From: Bufo bufo
Taxonomy: Eukaryota > Chordata > Amphibia > Anura > Bufonidae
Reading direction: 5' to 3'
DNA length: 64,000 nucleotides
Assembly: GCF_905171765.1 (NCBI RefSeq)
Contig: NC_053393.1
Span: forward strand, 70,401,371-70,465,370
Positions 25,266 to 36,675 of the stretch are shown here, one piece after another (position 1 is the stretch's first letter; every line of letters starts with the position of its first letter). The position numbers and the translations under genes are program-made. Under the pieces are notes generated by a model. It searched no databases and was not told where the DNA came from. It was given only the letters and a program-made list of their open reading frames with translations.

Positions 25266-26328
25266 TTACAACAGGGTCTTAAGTGCAGACAATATGTGAC
25301 CACCTATTGGGGCAGATAGCCGTTACAGTTAGTGTCAGGCAGGAATCCTGGGTTTGAACTTAAATGAGGGAAGGGGAGAGAAGAGAGATTCACACCCTCA
25401 GGGGCAGTCAAAAATATGTCTGCGGTGATGTGAATGTGCCCCTTACCCCTAGTTCAGATCAGCTTGACAAAGAATTAAAAATGTTGGCACATATTAATAG
25501 CCGCTAGCGCCCTCTAATTAATATACGCTACAGTATAGAGGAAGCAGCGGGATCAAGTGGGACCTCTTAGTGCACCAGTATAAATCTATTCGCTGCAGGG
25601 TATTGCAAAAAGTGGCCACTGGATCCTCACCAGAGGTGGTTTGGTTGACCTTTGTGTGGGGGGGACCAGTTTACTGGCCACTGGAGGTGCATTAATTGGA
25701 GGCCCAAATAAGTAGTTGGACCTCTGATTGTGGCCTTTACAATTGGTATGCCACCACATTGGAGGCCCACGGATTCATATAAAAATTACATTTTGTATCT
25801 TTTTGTGTTCTGTTTTGGTGATATATAGGTCCTTCCTACTTTTAATATGTACTTAAAGGGAATCTGTCACCACATTTTACCCCCTACAGTAAAACATAGC
25901 TACTTGTAGGTCTCCCTGAGCTGTATTAAATGATGCCCTTATTAACTAATAGTCTTGATTTATTTCTTTATAAAATCGATTTTAGTGATATGCTAATGAC
26001 TTCCATGAGGTGCCCAATGGGATGTCCTTTCCTAACTTGGTGCCCAACCGCACCCCTCGGTCCGGTGCCCAGTGCCGCCTTCCTGAGTCCAGCGCCACCT
26101 CTAATATAATATATTCAAGAGCGGCGCGCTGACGTAATCCCTGAGCCTGCTTGAAATCCCGCGCGTGCGCACTACACACTGTAGTCTGCGCCCGTGCGGA
26201 CTACAGGTAATGGCATCGTCCAGCGAAGTGCGCATGCGCCGGCAGTGAATTGTTTGCCCAATTATAGCCTACGATATCCCCTGCCCTGCCGGAGGAAGCA
26301 CTTAATTTATGACAAGGCACACACCTCA
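25266..26328. other. rrm2b intron 4, unassigned with a repeat end
   Basis: It probably contains the rest of the Penelope-type tail. A TTAA-type repeat end (AAAGGGAATCTGTCACCACA) starts near 25856. The GC-rich stretch near 26030-26240 contains GCGCATGCGC-like motifs. No exon is seen. Confidence 0.4.
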
Positions 26329-26763
26329 CCTCTCCTGACAGGCCTGTTTTAATAGCGCCATGCCTCCCATATGTAATAACAATTCTGGAGCATCTATTCT
26401 TATGGCTGTATGTTGTGTCATTCCTCTATTATTTCTACTAGAAGTTATGAATGAATTGCTAGCAGTCTGCAGTAAGGGTACAGAGGGGAGGTAACCAGTT
26501 GGGGGGTGTACCTTCAAAGACTGACTCTTTCCAATGAGTGCTGCCATTTTCAGACTGTGCACGTACACCCCCCCCCCCCCAACTGGTTACCTCCCCTTTG
26601 TACCCTTACTGCAGACTGCTAGCAATTCATTCATAACTTCTAGTAGAAATAATAAAGGAACGGCACAACATAGAGCCATAAGAATAGATGCTCCAGAATT
26701 GTTATTGCATAGGGAATGCGTGAAGCTATTAAAACAGACATGTAAGGAGCGGTGACAGGTCCT
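26329..26763. repeat. Foldback repeat, about 435 bp
   Basis: Two arms of about 200 bases are near-perfect complements (GAAGTTATGAATGAATTGCT and complement; AACTGGTTACCTCCCC and complement) and meet near 26545, next to a run of C. The ends contain CTCCTGACAGGCCTGTTTTA and a diverged complement. Confidence 0.8.
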
Positions 26764-27680
26764 CTTCAGGATCTCTGGCAGTCCGCGCGCCTGGAAAGAA
26801 ATGTATGCCAGCTCGTAGATGGAGCAGATTTCAGTCATCATTTATGGCAGGAAATTAGCGTAAATGATAATAAATTGAAGCGGGGTGATGTGTCACCCCA
26901 CATCATGCCATGTCCTTTTCAAAAAGTGACAAGGGCGGCAGTAAAACACCATCTGTGCAAACATTTTTGTGCAAATGGCATGTAAGGAGGCTCTGTCACC
27001 AGGATCAACCCTATATACTGGCTAGTAGGGGGCATCATGCTGAAAAACTGTACCTTTCTTTTGTCTATATGGTAAACCTACGTTTTTATTCATATGCAAA
27101 TGAGCAATTTGAGCACTCAGAGGCGGGGCTGAATATTCTGAGCACTGCTCTGCACACGCCCCCTGTGCTCTGCACACGCCCCCTCCCCTTGATTGACAAG
27201 GCTAGATATGCCGAGGGCAGAGCTGTGTCCTGGCTGATACATATCTACTGTACATATGTGTATTCTACTCACTCTGCTCAGAAAGCTAATCTACAGATTA
27301 CTGCTGTATTCATAGGCAGAATGTACAGCATTCTTATGTGGTAATGCTATAGCGTTGGTTCTGTATGTAGAGATCGCAGGTTTGAACCTTATTAGAGACT
27401 TTGAAGTTTTTTTTTCTTCTACATTTATCCCATAAGAAAAGTCTATGTCCTTAATATATTGAGAATAATGTTTTTTAGAAAGCTAATAAATATTACTGGT
27501 TTCTTCATAACCATGTATTGTGTCTATGAATAAAGCAGTAACAGGTTTTAGGGGGGGGGGGGGGGAACACTATTCTCAATATAGTTATTATTATATGATT
27601 ACATATTATTTTTTATAGTATAGTCTTTTAATATGGTTTTAAAGGAAAAAAAAAATACAAAAAAAAACATCTCTCTCCTA

Positions 27681-28126
27681 GGACTTGAACCAGGGATTTC
27701 TGTATTTAAAGGGGTTCTGCAGTTTGTTTAAACTGATGATCTATCAGCATCATCATCTGACCTGCGGGGGTCCGACACCCGGGACCCCCGCCGATCAGCT
27801 GTTTCAGAAGGCAGCGGCGCTCCAGGAGTGCCGCGGCCTTCTCACTGTTTACCGCAGGCCCAGTGACATCACGACTAGTATCAATGGCCTGGGCGGGGCT
27901 AAGCTTTGTTCACTTGAATGGAGCTTAGCCGCGCCCAGGCCAGTTGATACTAGTCATGACGTCACTGGCCCTGCGGTAAACAGCGAGAAGGCCGCGGCGC
28001 TGCTGGAGCGCTGCTGCCTTTTCAAACAGCTGATCGGCAGGGGTCCCGGGTGTCGGACCCCCGCCGATCAGAAGCTGATGATCTATCCAGAACCCCTTTA
28101 AGGCAGATCACTATACCACTAAGTTA
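27681..28126 (-). pseudogene. tRNA-like sequence (or SINE head) split by a MITE
   Basis: On the minus strand TAACTTAGTGG (complement of 28116-28126) matches a pol III A box, and GGTTCAAGTCC (complement of 27681-27691) is a perfect B box. If the TTAA element at 27710-28097 is ignored, the boxes are about 55 bases apart, normal for a tRNA. The acceptor stem is not convincing, so it is more likely a tRNA-derived repeat than a functional tRNA gene. A second GGTTTGAACC B-box-like site lies on the plus strand near 27381. Confidence 0.5.
27710..28097. mobile_element. TTAA-site palindromic MITE, 388 bp
   Basis: Flanked by TTAA at 27706-27709 and 28098-28101. Termini AGGGGTTCTGCAG and its diverged complement CCAGAACCCCT. 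Arms of about 170 bases contain GGGACCCCCGCCGATCAG and ACTAGTATCAA in mirror. It interrupts the tRNA-like sequence. Confidence 0.85.
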
Positions 28127-28885
28127 TAACATTGCCACATAGAGATGCATGGTTTTCTATGTTTATAAACTAACACATATTACTGGGGTCGTTCTAATCA
28201 TACATTGTGCTTGTGAATAAAGCAGTGATGTGTAGATTTGCAGTGCGGTGAAACTATAGTAAAGAGTGAGTAGAATACACATATGTATCAGCCAGGACAC
28301 AGCTCTGCCCTCGGCATATCTAGCCTTGTCCATCAAGGGGAGGGGGCGTGTGCAGAGCACAGGGGGCGTGTGCAGAGCACAGGGGGCGTGTGCAGAGCAG
28401 TGCTCAGAATATTCAGCCCCGCCTCCGAGTGCTCGAATTTATCATTTGCATATGAATAAAAACGCTGATTTCTCTGCAGCCGTTTAATGTACAGACAAAA
28501 GAAAGGCGTGGTTTTATTCAGCATGATCAGCCCTACCAGCCAGTATGTCTGGTTTAATAGGGTTGATCCTGGTGACAGAGCCGCTTTAAATAGTCACAAA
28601 CCCATTTGGCAGATTTCTGGTGTGTGGGGTTGATAAATCTTTCCCAATGTGGCATGCATTGGTATCTTTTTTTTTTTGTTTGTTTTACTGCGCTTCCTAC
28701 AAAGTGGGTCACAGCAAAAAATATATAAAATATATACTGCACAATACACTTTTTTTTTTTATCTCAGTGGCCAGTAGAAGAGCCTTCCATCAGAGGGATA
28801 GGTAGGGAAGTCTTCCCAATGTATACTTCTGACCAAAGGCTCTAGTAGTAGTGCTCTGTGTATCCCCCGACTAATCTCTCCGTAC

Positions 28886-29019
28886 CGACTCTGAGGATCC
28901 TTGATGTACGTCTCGATGAGCAGGCTGTACATTTCCGAGTGGATGTTCTCAATGAGAATCTGAAAGCCATAAAAACATCGAGCTTCTGGTATCTGGACCT
29001 CCTGACTGAAGCGTTCCAC
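28886..29019 (-). CDS. rrm2b: rrm2b coding exon 4
   Basis: Residues 109-152 plus two bases of Arg153. The acceptor is GTGCTCCTCAG and the donor GTACGG directly after AGTCG. It encodes [20 protein letters not shown], then iron ligands Glu132 and His135 and radical Tyr139 ([11 protein letters not shown]). The ORF reads on into the intron for 40 codons, so the donor was placed by homology and by the phase of exon 5. Confidence 0.97.
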
Positions 29020-29501
29020 CTGAGGAGCACAGAGAAATGTCACATATCACTGTGAATTGGATCACTCAGTCCAAATATTACAGAGTAGCATCTGGGCTTA
29101 CAGAACCTGGAAGAATGTACTGAACATGTAACCAGTGTCACTAAAGGGGTTCTCTGGAGTGGAAAATGTCTTCTCAAAAGTACTGGTCATCAGCAGATTG
29201 CCATGAGTCCAAGTGCTGGAAGCTGGGGGCAGTCATACATTTATGTTGCAGCAGCCACTGCTGGGGAAAAGTAGTATTGCAAGGCGTCCATTCAAATGAA
29301 TGGTTGACCATTTCATATATGGATGCACCAAGTCCGCTTCGGCTAATATAGGGAAGTACGGCCCAAAGTGACAACGCAATATGTGCGTGTTCTAGGTAAG
29401 TATAAAGGGTCTCACAGCATGTCAGTACTATGACTGATAAATGGCCAGAAGACTAGAGTAACATATAGTAAGAAAACACATGAGATGACACTAAAACCTA
29501 C

Positions 29502-29618
29502 CAGGTTCTCGTTAACGATGCCATCGCTAGCAGCAAAGAAAGCCAAAATATGGGAAATAAAGCTCTTCTCATCCGATGTCAGCTTCTCCCAGTGGGCAAG
29601 GTCTTTGGTTAAATCCAC
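29502..29618 (-). CDS. rrm2b: rrm2b coding exon 3
   Basis: Residues 70-108, 39 codons in phase 0. The acceptor is CTTTGTCAG and the donor GTAGGT. It encodes [13 protein letters not shown] and then [20 protein letters not shown], with iron ligand Asp101. Confidence 0.97.
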
Positions 29619-29709
29619 CTGACAAAGATTATACCAGCGACAATCATACACCACACTTTATAGACAGTAGTATTTTATGTCAGTATTATAATACAGCATT
29701 CATTGCAAT

Positions 29710-30263
29710 TAGTGATGAGCACATCAGAGTCCATGAATTCGACTTCCATCCGAACTTCAGGATAAATTTGATTCGCTGCGAAGCCGAATATCCTCGTGCT
29801 TGGCGGTAGGGAATCGATTTAACCCGAAATGGTCTTAATAAAAAAATAATGCTTACCTGATCCATTTGCTCGCGACGGGGTGCCCACAGCCATCCTGATT
29901 GAAGATCTCGGCTGAAATCCTGCGTGGCGAAGTATGACGCCACCACGCCGGCTAGAGTGATGAAGTCGTCGCGCGAGATTTCGCGCCAGACCTTCAAATC
30001 AAGATGGCGGCGGGAGACCCGTCGTGAGCAAATGGATCAGATAAGTATTATTATTTTTTCTTTTACACTTTGTAATTTATATCAGATGCCACGATCATGT
30101 ATGAACGTGGCATCTGAGGGGTACAATCACCGCTCCCCGTCATCGCACCCACTACTTACAAAGAAATGCGCTTTGTGACAAAGTAATTTGTCACAATGGG
30201 GATTATTCTGTAAAATTTGGCGAAGCAGTCGAATCGAATTTTACAAAACTTCGCTCATCTCTA
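29710..30263. mobile_element. hAT-type MITE, 554 bp, perfect target duplication
   Basis: Termini TAGTGATGAGC and GCTCATCTCTA, flanked by a perfect 8-base duplication ATTGCAAT (29702-29709 and 30264-30271) of the nTnnnnAn type. The GCGGCGTGGTG-type centre is palindromic. It lies about 90 bases upstream of rrm2b exon 3 in intron 2. Confidence 0.92.
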
Positions 30264-30297
30264 ATTGCAATATACAGCGCACAGCCTTCATCTAGAA

Positions 30298-30849
30298 GGC
30301 CTCTTTCACACGGGCGTCATGTTTTTGGCCCAAATAAGATGCGGGGAAATGCGCGATTTTTCTGCGCGAGTGCAAAACATTGTAATGCGTTTTGCACGCG
30401 TGTGAGAAAAATCGGCATGTTTGGTAGCCGGGCTGCGCGAACAAGTGGATTAAGGTGAGTTAAATTATATTTTTTTTAACCCCTCCAGCCCTATTGTACT
30501 AAGCATTCTGTATTCAGAATGCTATTATTTTCCCTTATAACCATGTTATAAGGGAAAATAATAATGATCGGGTCCCCATCCTGATCGTCTCCTAGCAACC
30601 GTGCGTGAAAATCGCCCCGCACCCGCACTTGCTTGCGATTTTCACGCAGCCCCATTCACTTTTATGGGGCCTGCGTTGCGTGGAAAACGTACAAAGAGGA
30701 GCATGCTGCGATTTTCAAGTGATGCGTGAAAATCACCGCTCATGTGCACAGCCCCATAGAAATGAAGGGGTCCGGATTCAGTGCGGGTGCAATGCGTTCA
30801 CCTCACGCATTGCACCCACGCGGAAATCTCACCCGTGTGAAAGAGGCCT
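30298..30849. repeat. MITE with CCTCTTTCACACGGG ends
   Basis: Terminal inverted repeats AAGGCCTCTTTCACACGGG and complement bound a 552-base palindrome-rich sequence with repeated GCGTGAAAATC motifs. A clear target duplication is not seen. Fragments of the family occur near 43315 and 50090-50335. It is possibly Harbinger-like. Confidence 0.6.
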
Positions 30850-31399
30850 TGTAATATACACTAGATGATATTGAGAAAGTATAATATACAGCAGATAATA
30901 GAGCAACCTAACAGAAAGATTTCAAAAGCTATTATAATATAGGGTAATATACAACAGATAGTATGCCAGCATTATAATACACACTACAAATGATGTAACT
31001 ATTATAATATACGACAGATTCTATAGAGTACATTGTATGACTGTCATAACTAGACTATGTGCATCTATTACAATATACACCTAATATACAGGAGAGATTA
31101 AAAAGTGCAACCATTATATAATACAATCTTAGATTCTAAATCTGCGGTACAGTATGTGTCTTCTAGGGGGTCCGCACCATATCTCTCCGGTGATATTTCA
31201 CGGTTTTAATGCCGGGCTCTCTATGTACAGCACGATATATGATCACAGTCTTGGTGGCACTTTGATATAATTAGTTTGAGCAGGGTGTAATACTCCTAAA
31301 TACTGCTGTAGATAATATACAGATTAGATATCACAGTATTTTAACACACAGCACATGATGTGCAGCTACTACAATATACAGCTATTATATGTGCTTATT
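30850..31399. other. rrm2b intron 2, AT-rich
   Basis: AT-rich sequence with loosely repeated TATAATATACA-type motifs. Similar sequence continues at 39060-39350. No gene is seen. Confidence 0.4.
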
Positions 31400-32470
31400 A
31401 CACCAGAAGAAGCAGCACTCCAGCGCAACAGCGATGTGCATCCACCCAATGTCAGACAGCAGCGTTTCAGCTGCTCAACAGCGATCACATACAACATGGT
31501 GTAAATAGGGCAGGTGTCAATTTAAGCAAATTAATACAATTAAATGAATATCCACAAAAAAACATGATTATATATAAAAAAAAAAAATCCATGATGTGAT
31601 CGTATATAATTATATTGTCTCAGGCTACTTTCACACTAGCGTTTCTCTATTCCGGTACCGAGATCCGTCATAGGATCTTAATACCGGAGAAAAACCGCTT
31701 CCGTTTTGTCCCCTCTCATTGTCAATGGGGACAAAACTGAACTAAACAGATTGGAAAGCTCCAAAATGCATTCTGTTCCGCTTGTTTGCGTTCCCATACC
31801 GCAGCATGCTGCGGTTTTCTTTCCGTCATGGGGTGCGGAGCAAAACAGATACGGCATGACCCACAATGCGAGTCAATAGGGATGGATCCGTTTTCTCACA
31901 ATAGACACAAAAGATCCGGCATGACCCACAATGCAAGTCAATGGGGATGAATCTTTCCCAATTGACTTTCAATGGTGTTCATGACAGATCCGTCTTGGCT
32001 ATGTTAAAGATCATATAACCGGATGCAGATGGTTGTGATATACACATTGACAGCGACTGATGCGCCCCTAGTGAGCGGTGCCCCTCCAATATTTGTGTGT
32101 CCCTCAGGTCTCTTTGAGCTAGCACTACCTTGAATGACACTGTCTTTTGGGGTCACAGGTGCAGTTTCTTCACATCATGTGGGAGATATCATGACATATG
32201 ACCCGTCATGTGATACACTTTCCCTCTCTTCGTCATATGCACCTTGGTTGATCCCAGATTTCATCTTCGAAATGCTTGTTTCTCTTGCGCACCATTTTCT
32301 TCTGTCATGTGTGGTATGGTCGAAGCTATGGGCATGGGAACGTAATTTATATGGGACGTCATTCCTGTTTTGAATATGCAAATGTGGTGAGCACTTATCA
32401 GAGGTTTTTAATGATCATTATCTGCACAATTAACTATGCTGGCACATTTGCACTTTATTTACACTTTCTA

Positions 32471-33518
32471 TACACTCACCTAAAGAATTATTAGGAAGAC
32501 CTGTTCTATTTCTCATTAATGCAATTATCTAGTCAACCAATCACATGGCAGTTGCTTCAATGCATTTAGGGGGGTGGTCCTGGTCAATCTCCTGAACTCC
32601 AAACTGAATGTCAGAATGGGAAAGAAAGGTGATTTAAGCAATTTTGAGCGTGGCATGGTTGTTGGTGCCAGACGGGCTGGTCTGAGTATTTCACAATCTG
32701 CTCAGTTACTGGGATTTTCACGCACAACCATTTCTAGGGTTTACAAAGAATGGTGTGAAAAGGGAAAAACATCCAGTATGCGGCAGTCCTGTGGGCGAAA
32801 ATGCCTTGTGGATGCTAGAGGTCAGAGGAGAATGGGCCGACTGATTCAAGAGATAGAAGAGCAACGTTGACTGAAATAACCACTCGTTACAACCGAGGTA
32901 TGCAGCAAAGCATTTGTGAAGCCACAACACGCACAACCTTGAGGCGGATGGGCTACAACAGCAGAAGACCCCACCGGGTACCACTCATCTCCACTACAAA
33001 TAGGAAAAAGAGGCTACAATTTGCAAGAGCTCACCAAAATTGGACTGTTGAAAACTGGAAAAATGTTGCCTGGTCTGATGAGTCTCAATTTCTGTTGAGA
33101 CATTCAAATGGTAGAGTCCGAATTTGGCGTAAACAGAATGAGAACATGTATCCATCCTCTGATGGCTACTTCCAGCAGGATAATGCACCATGTCACAAAG
33201 CTCAAATCATTTCAAATTGGTTTCTTGAACATGACAATGAGTTCACTGTACTAAAATGGCCCCCACAGTCACCAGATCTCAACCCAATGGAGCATCTTTG
33301 GGATGTGGTGGAACGGGAGCTTCGTGCCCTGGATGTGCATCCCTCAAATCTCCATCAACTGCAAGATGCTATCCTATCAATATGGGCCAACATTTCTAAA
33401 GAATGCTATCAGCACCTTGTTGAATCAATGCCACGTAGAATTAAGGCAGTTCTGAAGGCAAAAGGGGGTCCAACACCGTATTAGTATGGTGTTCCTAATA
33501 ATTCTTTAGGTGAGTGTA
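32471..33518 (+). mobile_element. Tc1/mariner element, DD36E type, internally deleted
   Basis: TIRs begin TACACTCACCTAAAGAATTA and are flanked by TA at 32469-32470 and 33519-33520. It is 1048 bases long, shorter than intact relatives because part of the transposase catalytic domain is missing. Thirty-six residues separate the second Asp and the Glu of the DDE triad by my count, the spacing reported for the Incomer (DD36E) family. Confidence 0.9.
32616..33484 (+). pseudogene. DD36E transposase, frameshifted and deleted
   Basis: The start MGKKGDLSNFERGMVVGARR is a typical N-terminus, followed by two helix-turn-helix regions. The frame changes near 32868 (EEQR in one frame, TEITTRYN in the next). 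The first catalytic Asp is in WSDESQF. After RIWRKQ about 70 residues, including the expected GGGVMVWG region, are lost in frame, and the protein resumes before SSDGYFQQDNAPCH. The Glu is in SPDLNPMEHLW. One frameshift plus one deletion make it inactive. Confidence 0.9.
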
Positions 33519-34283
33519 TATGTGTACACTTACATGAATTGATATTTCAAAACAAACAATGCAAGTAAATAATATCGTGCCATCCTCACTATAGAAAATG
33601 TACTAATGCTAATGTTGCGTTATAAATGTGAGATTCTTGGCAAATACATTTTGTACAAAATTTTTTGTGCCTGTCCGCCAGCGTCAAGCTGATCTCTTTG
33701 TCACGGCCTCTGTTGTGTGCGCCGTGACACGGTTGCCGTGCATGCTGTTGCCTGCGGCAAAGTTTATTTGATGCAGCATGTAGGTGGCTCCTCCTTTCCC
33801 CTGGGTCCTTCCCTGTCTGGTGCCGGAGGGGTTAATTATCTGGCTGGTGTGGATTTAGGTGTGTCTTGGGTGTGGCCTCTTGGCTCTTTATATGTTGTGT
33901 TGTGAGCCTGAGGTCAGTGACCCTTCAGCCTTTGTGTTAGCTGGAGTGTTGCTCCTTTCCTGGATATACCATCTGTCCAGTGGGAGGGTCTCCTAGCCAG
34001 GGCCGGCGCCACCAGTAAGGCGACTTAGGCAGTCGCCTAGGGCGCCATTTAGCAGGGGGCGCCCGTTGCGGTGTAAAAAAAAATAAAAAAATTGGTTATA
34101 TAAGTTCGGCCGGCGGCGCCCCTCATGCTGCGCCTCCTGAGTCTCCGGCGGCCGGAGATTCAAATTAGAGCGGCAAGCGCTCAGGAAAGAGTCCTGAGCG
34201 CTTGCCGCTCTAATTTGAATCTCCGGCCGCCGGCTCATTGCTGCGCAGCCTGCGCCTGCTGTGTGTCTGCTCTGTGCTTTTGT

Positions 34284-34457
34284 TAATGTAGCGTGGCCGA
34301 GCTCTGTTCGGTCCGCGGTACTGGAGTTTTGTTTCCTGTACCCGGCCGGACTGACAGGAAGTGCACACTAAGTGAGCACTTCCTGTCAGTCCGGCCGGGT
34401 ACAGGAAACAAATGCTCCTGTACCGCGGACCGAAGAGAGCTCGGCCACGCTACATTA
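34284..34457. repeat. Near-perfect hairpin, copy one
   Basis: The arms pair from TAATGTAGCGTGGCCGAGCT to its complement, about 80 bases each, with core TGCACACTAAGTGAGCA. Copy two is at 35623-35796 and has the core in inverted orientation. Confidence 0.9.
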
Positions 34458-34474
34458 GAGGTGTGGGGGGGAGG

Positions 34475-35175
34475 GTGGGGGGGAGGACTAATGACATTGA
34501 CAAGGGAGGGGGGGGGGGGAAATAATGACATTGACAAGGGAGGGGGGGGGGGAAATAATGACATTGACAAGGGAGGGGGGGGATAATGAGAGTGACAAGG
34601 GAGGGGGGAGGGGGGGGAATAATGAGAGTGACAAGGGAGGGGGGAGGGGGGGGAATAATGAGAGTGACAAGGGAGGGGGAATAATGAGAGTGACAAGGGA
34701 GAGGGGGGGGAATAATGAGAGTGACAAGGGAGAGGGGGGGGAATAATGAGAGTGACAAGGGAGGGGGGAGGGGGGGAATAATGAGAGTGACAAGGGAGGG
34801 GGGAGGGGGGGGAATAATGAGAGTGACAAGGGAGGGGGGAGGGGGGGAATAATGAGAGTGACAAGGGAGGGGGGAGGGGGGGGGAATAATGAGAGTGACA
34901 AGGGAGGGGGGAGGGGGGGGAATAATGAGAGTGACAAGGGAGGGGGGAGGGGGGGAATAATGAGAGTGACAAGGGAGGGGGGGTGGAATAATGAGATTGA
35001 CAAGGGAGGGGGGGGAATAATGAGAGTGACAAGGGAGGGGGGAGGGGGGGAATAATGAGAGTGACAAGGGAGGGGGGGGAATAATGAGAGTGACAAGGGA
35101 GGGGGGGGGAATAATGAGAGTGACAAGGGAGGGGGGTGCCGGGGTGGAATAATAAGAGTGACAAGGGAGGGAGTG
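34475..35175 (+). repeat. G-rich minisatellite, first array
   Basis: Units of about 24 to 38 bases, AATAATGAGAGTGACAAGGG followed by runs of G and GA. The plus strand is G-rich enough for many G-quadruplexes. Proline-serine-rich ORFs on the minus strand are artefacts of the array. Confidence 0.95.
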
Positions 35176-35622
35176 GGGGAGAAGAGAGTGACAAGGGAGT
35201 CCCCAGAGCCAGACCAAGAGCCAGACTGCAGCCAGAGTCCAGATCATCTTATTGTCCTGGTGGTAAGTAGACAATGCAATATGTTTATTATTTAATTGTT
35301 TAGTTATTAATACTACATTGGAAACTAATTTACCTCACATTTAGGGTCCATTCACACATCCATGTGTGTTTTGCGGATCCACGGATCCGCAAAACACGGA
35401 CAGCAGCAATGTGCGTTCCGCATTTTGCGGACCGCACATTGCCGGCACTAACAGAATATGCCTATTCTTGTCCACTATTGCAGACAAGAATAGGACATGT
35501 TCTATTTTTTTCCGGATCGGAATTGCGGATCCGCAATTCCGGATCGGGGCCGCACGTCATGCGGCCCCATAGAAATGTATGGGTCCGCCTGCGCCTGCTG
35601 TGTGTCTGCTCTGTGCTTTTGT

Positions 35623-35796
35623 TAATGTAGCGTGGCCGAGCTCTGTTCGGTCCGCGGTACTGGAGTTTTGTTTCCTGTACCCGGCCGGACTGACAGGAAG
35701 TGCTCACTTAGTGTGCACTTCCTGTCAGTCCGGCCGGGTACAGGAAACAAATGCTCCTGTACCGCGGACCGAAGAGAGCTCGGCCACGCTACATTA
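35623..35796. repeat. Near-perfect hairpin, copy two, inverted core
   Basis: Same arms as 34284-34457, but the core reads TGCTCACTTAGTGTGCA, which is the exact reverse complement of the core in copy one. The asymmetric arm positions (GGAGTTTTGTTT on the left) are not inverted. Confidence 0.9.
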
Positions 35797-35814
35797 GAGG
35801 TGTGGGGGGGAGGG

Positions 35815-36675
35815 TGGGGGGGAGGACTAATGACATTGACAAGGGAGGGGGGGGGGGGAAATAATGACATTGACAAGGGAGGGGGGGGGGAATAATGACA
35901 TTGACAAGGGAGGGGGGGGATAATGAGAGTGACAAGGGAGGGGGGAGGGGGGGGGAATAATGAGAGTGACAAGGGAGGGGGGAGGGGGGGGAATAATGAG
36001 AGTGACAAGGGAGGGGGAATAATGAGAGTGACAAGGGAGGGGGGAGGGGGGGGAATAATGAGAGTGACAAGGGAGAGGGGGGGGAATAATGAGAGTGACA
36101 AGGGAGGGGGGAGGGGGGGAATAATGAGAGTGACAAGGGAGGGGGGAGGGGGGGGAATAATGAGAGTGACAAGGGAGGGGGGAGGGGGGGAATAATGAGA
36201 GTGACAAGGGAGGGGGGAGGGGGGGGAATAATGAGAGTGACAAGGGAGGGGGGAGGGGGGGGAATAATGAGAGTGACAAGGGAGGGGGGAGGGGGGGGGA
36301 ATAATGAGAGTGACAAGGGAGGGGGGAGGGGGGGGAATAATGAGAGTGACAAGGGAGGGGGAGGGGGGGAATAATGAGAGTGACAAGGGAGGGGGGGTGG
36401 AATAATGAGATTGACAAGGGAGGGGGGGGAATAATGAGAGTGACAAGGGAGGGGGGGGAATAATGAGAGTGACAAGGGAGGGGGGAGGGGGGGAATAATG
36501 AGAGTGACAAGGGAGGGGGGGGAATAATGAGAGTGACAAGGGAGGGGGGGGGAATAATGAGAGTGACAAGGGAGGGGGGGGGAATAATGAGAGTGACAAG
36601 GGAGGGGGGGGGGAATAATGAGAGTGACAAGGGAGGGGGGTGCCGGGGTGGAATAATAAGAGTGACAAGGGAGGG
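35815..36675 (+). repeat. G-rich minisatellite, second array
   Basis: Same unit as the array at 34475-35175 but about 160 bases longer, so the two arrays have expanded or contracted independently since the duplication. Confidence 0.95.

Larger units (their letters stand above)
26983..28588. mobile_element. Foldback element with tRNA-like core, about 1.6 kb
   Basis: The left arm (26983-27320) and right arm (28240-28588) are inverted copies about 340 bases long. They share GGCTCTGTCACCAGGATCAA, GAGGCGGGGCTGAATATTCT and two to three tandem copies of TGCTCTGCACACGCCCCC. The middle holds a tRNA-like sequence and a later MITE insertion (27710-28097). I see no protein coding. Confidence 0.75.

Noticed and set aside
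28759..28885. Extension of rrm2b exon 4 to the end of its ORF
   Set aside because: Homology stops at DPQS, a donor GTACGG follows, and exon 5 supplies the expected next residues in phase.
34283..35274. Proline-serine-rich minus-strand ORFs over the G-rich arrays (also 35622-36778)
   Set aside because: They exist only because of the tandem arrays. All three minus-strand frames are open, and there is no start context or splice logic.
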